In this document: positions 50,549-50,602 of the stretch, piece after piece
Numbering within the stretch: position 1 is the stretch's first letter
Layout of the letters: each line of letters opens with the position of its first letter
Origin: Rhodothermales bacterium
Lineage (GTDB): Bacteria; Bacteroidota; Rhodothermia; Rhodothermales; JAHQVL01
Assembly: GCA_034439735.1 (NCBI GenBank)
Contig: JAWXAX010000239.1
Span: forward strand, 1 to 50,602
Reading direction: 5' to 3'
DNA: 50,602 bases
The notes under the pieces: model-generated
Database searches by the model: none
The model's input: only the letters and a program-made list of their open reading frames with translations
Told to the model about the DNA's origin: nothing
Made by a program: the position numbers and the translations under genes

Positions 50549-50602
50549 AGGGTATCGTCTCGGAGGATGCGGCCGGCGACGGCGGAGGTCACGCAATCTT
50601 CC
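50536..50602 (-). CDS. Aconitase X large subunit (DUF521), C-terminal end only
   Basis: 22 codons are visible; the gene continues beyond the right edge. The frame reads EDCVTSAVAGRIL... and stops at TAA (50536-50538), overlapping the small-subunit start by 13 bp. The Cys followed by an A-x-x-G-R helix matches the end of AcnX large subunits. The overlap makes translational coupling likely. Assignment rests on this short tail plus the small subunit. Confidence 0.65.
   Translation of the reverse strand, partial: EDCVTSAVAGRILRDDTLWNA

Overview
The window comes from a GC-rich bacterium that most resembles the Rhodothermia (Rhodothermota/Bacteroidota, the Salinibacter–Rhodothermus side). The evidence is a CruF/CrtB carotenoid pair, a type IX secretion sorting tail on a DUF4331 protein, TonB-dependent-receptor C-terminal tails, an ECF-sub sigma factor paired with a giant Ser/Thr kinase, a winged-helix regulator carrying a TolB-like propeller, and weak or absent Shine-Dalgarno sequences. 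No rRNA, tRNA, integrase, transposase, phage gene or CRISPR array was recognised. The taxonomic placement is an inference from gene content and recalled families; no search was run.

Layout. 1-4.1 kb: a carotenoid pair (cruF, 5' end of crtB), a WbqC-like protein, and a two-gene minus-strand unit of Tat-exported sugar-metabolism-type proteins (Gfo/Idh/MocA oxidoreductase and xylose-isomerase-like TIM barrel). 4.2-6.5 kb: a small coiled-coil protein and a surface protein with a pilin-like N-terminus. 6.8-13.4 kb: an IMPase-family phosphatase, then a translationally coupled GH116-like / alpha-beta hydrolase pair, then an NAD-dependent epimerase. 13.6-19.4 kb: mostly small genes (acylphosphatase, lipoprotein, HEAT-like secreted protein, tandem-AP2 protein, Lacal_2735-like protein), plus a secreted FAD oxidoreductase and a strongly folded nested hairpin. 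19.4-27.1 kb: secreted or degradative proteins (alpha/alpha-toroid protein, fuconolactonase-like amidohydrolase, clan-D-like glycosidase lipoprotein), a lipase-like hydrolase and a 671-residue protein of unknown function. 27.2-31.1 kb: a minus-strand signalling operon, FIST sensor then histidine kinase then REC-kinase, followed by a DUF2786 gene. 31.2-35.2 kb: a coiled-coil lipoprotein, a fasciclin protein and a membrane winged-helix/propeller regulator. 35.2-36.3 kb: a gene graveyard holding two C-terminal relics and a second nested hairpin. 36.3-41.5 kb: an ECF sigma factor and a 1551-residue kinase/dead-cyclase/ATPase/TPR protein. 41.7-46.1 kb: a DUF4242 protein, a berberine-bridge-type FAD oxidase, a TonB-receptor micro-relic and a frameshifted ATPase regulator. 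46.3-50.6 kb: a DUF4331 T9SS cargo, a membrane TPR protein and the two subunits of aconitase X, with two palindromic repeat elements.

How it fits together. Much of the window looks like accessory carbohydrate and secreted-enzyme functions interleaved with complex one- and two-component sensing. The most striking signals are structural. There are internal deletions: a FIST_C domain missing its middle, and a receptor reduced to a leader-like N-terminus joined to its barrel tail. There is one clear frameshift, in the ATPase regulator. Short dispersed repeats have entered coding sequence: an AACGTTCAACG motif encodes part of a signal peptide, and a palindromic repeat encodes the tail of the AcnX small subunit. 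Two unrelated loci carry about 90-115 nt three-tier inverted repeats of the same architecture.
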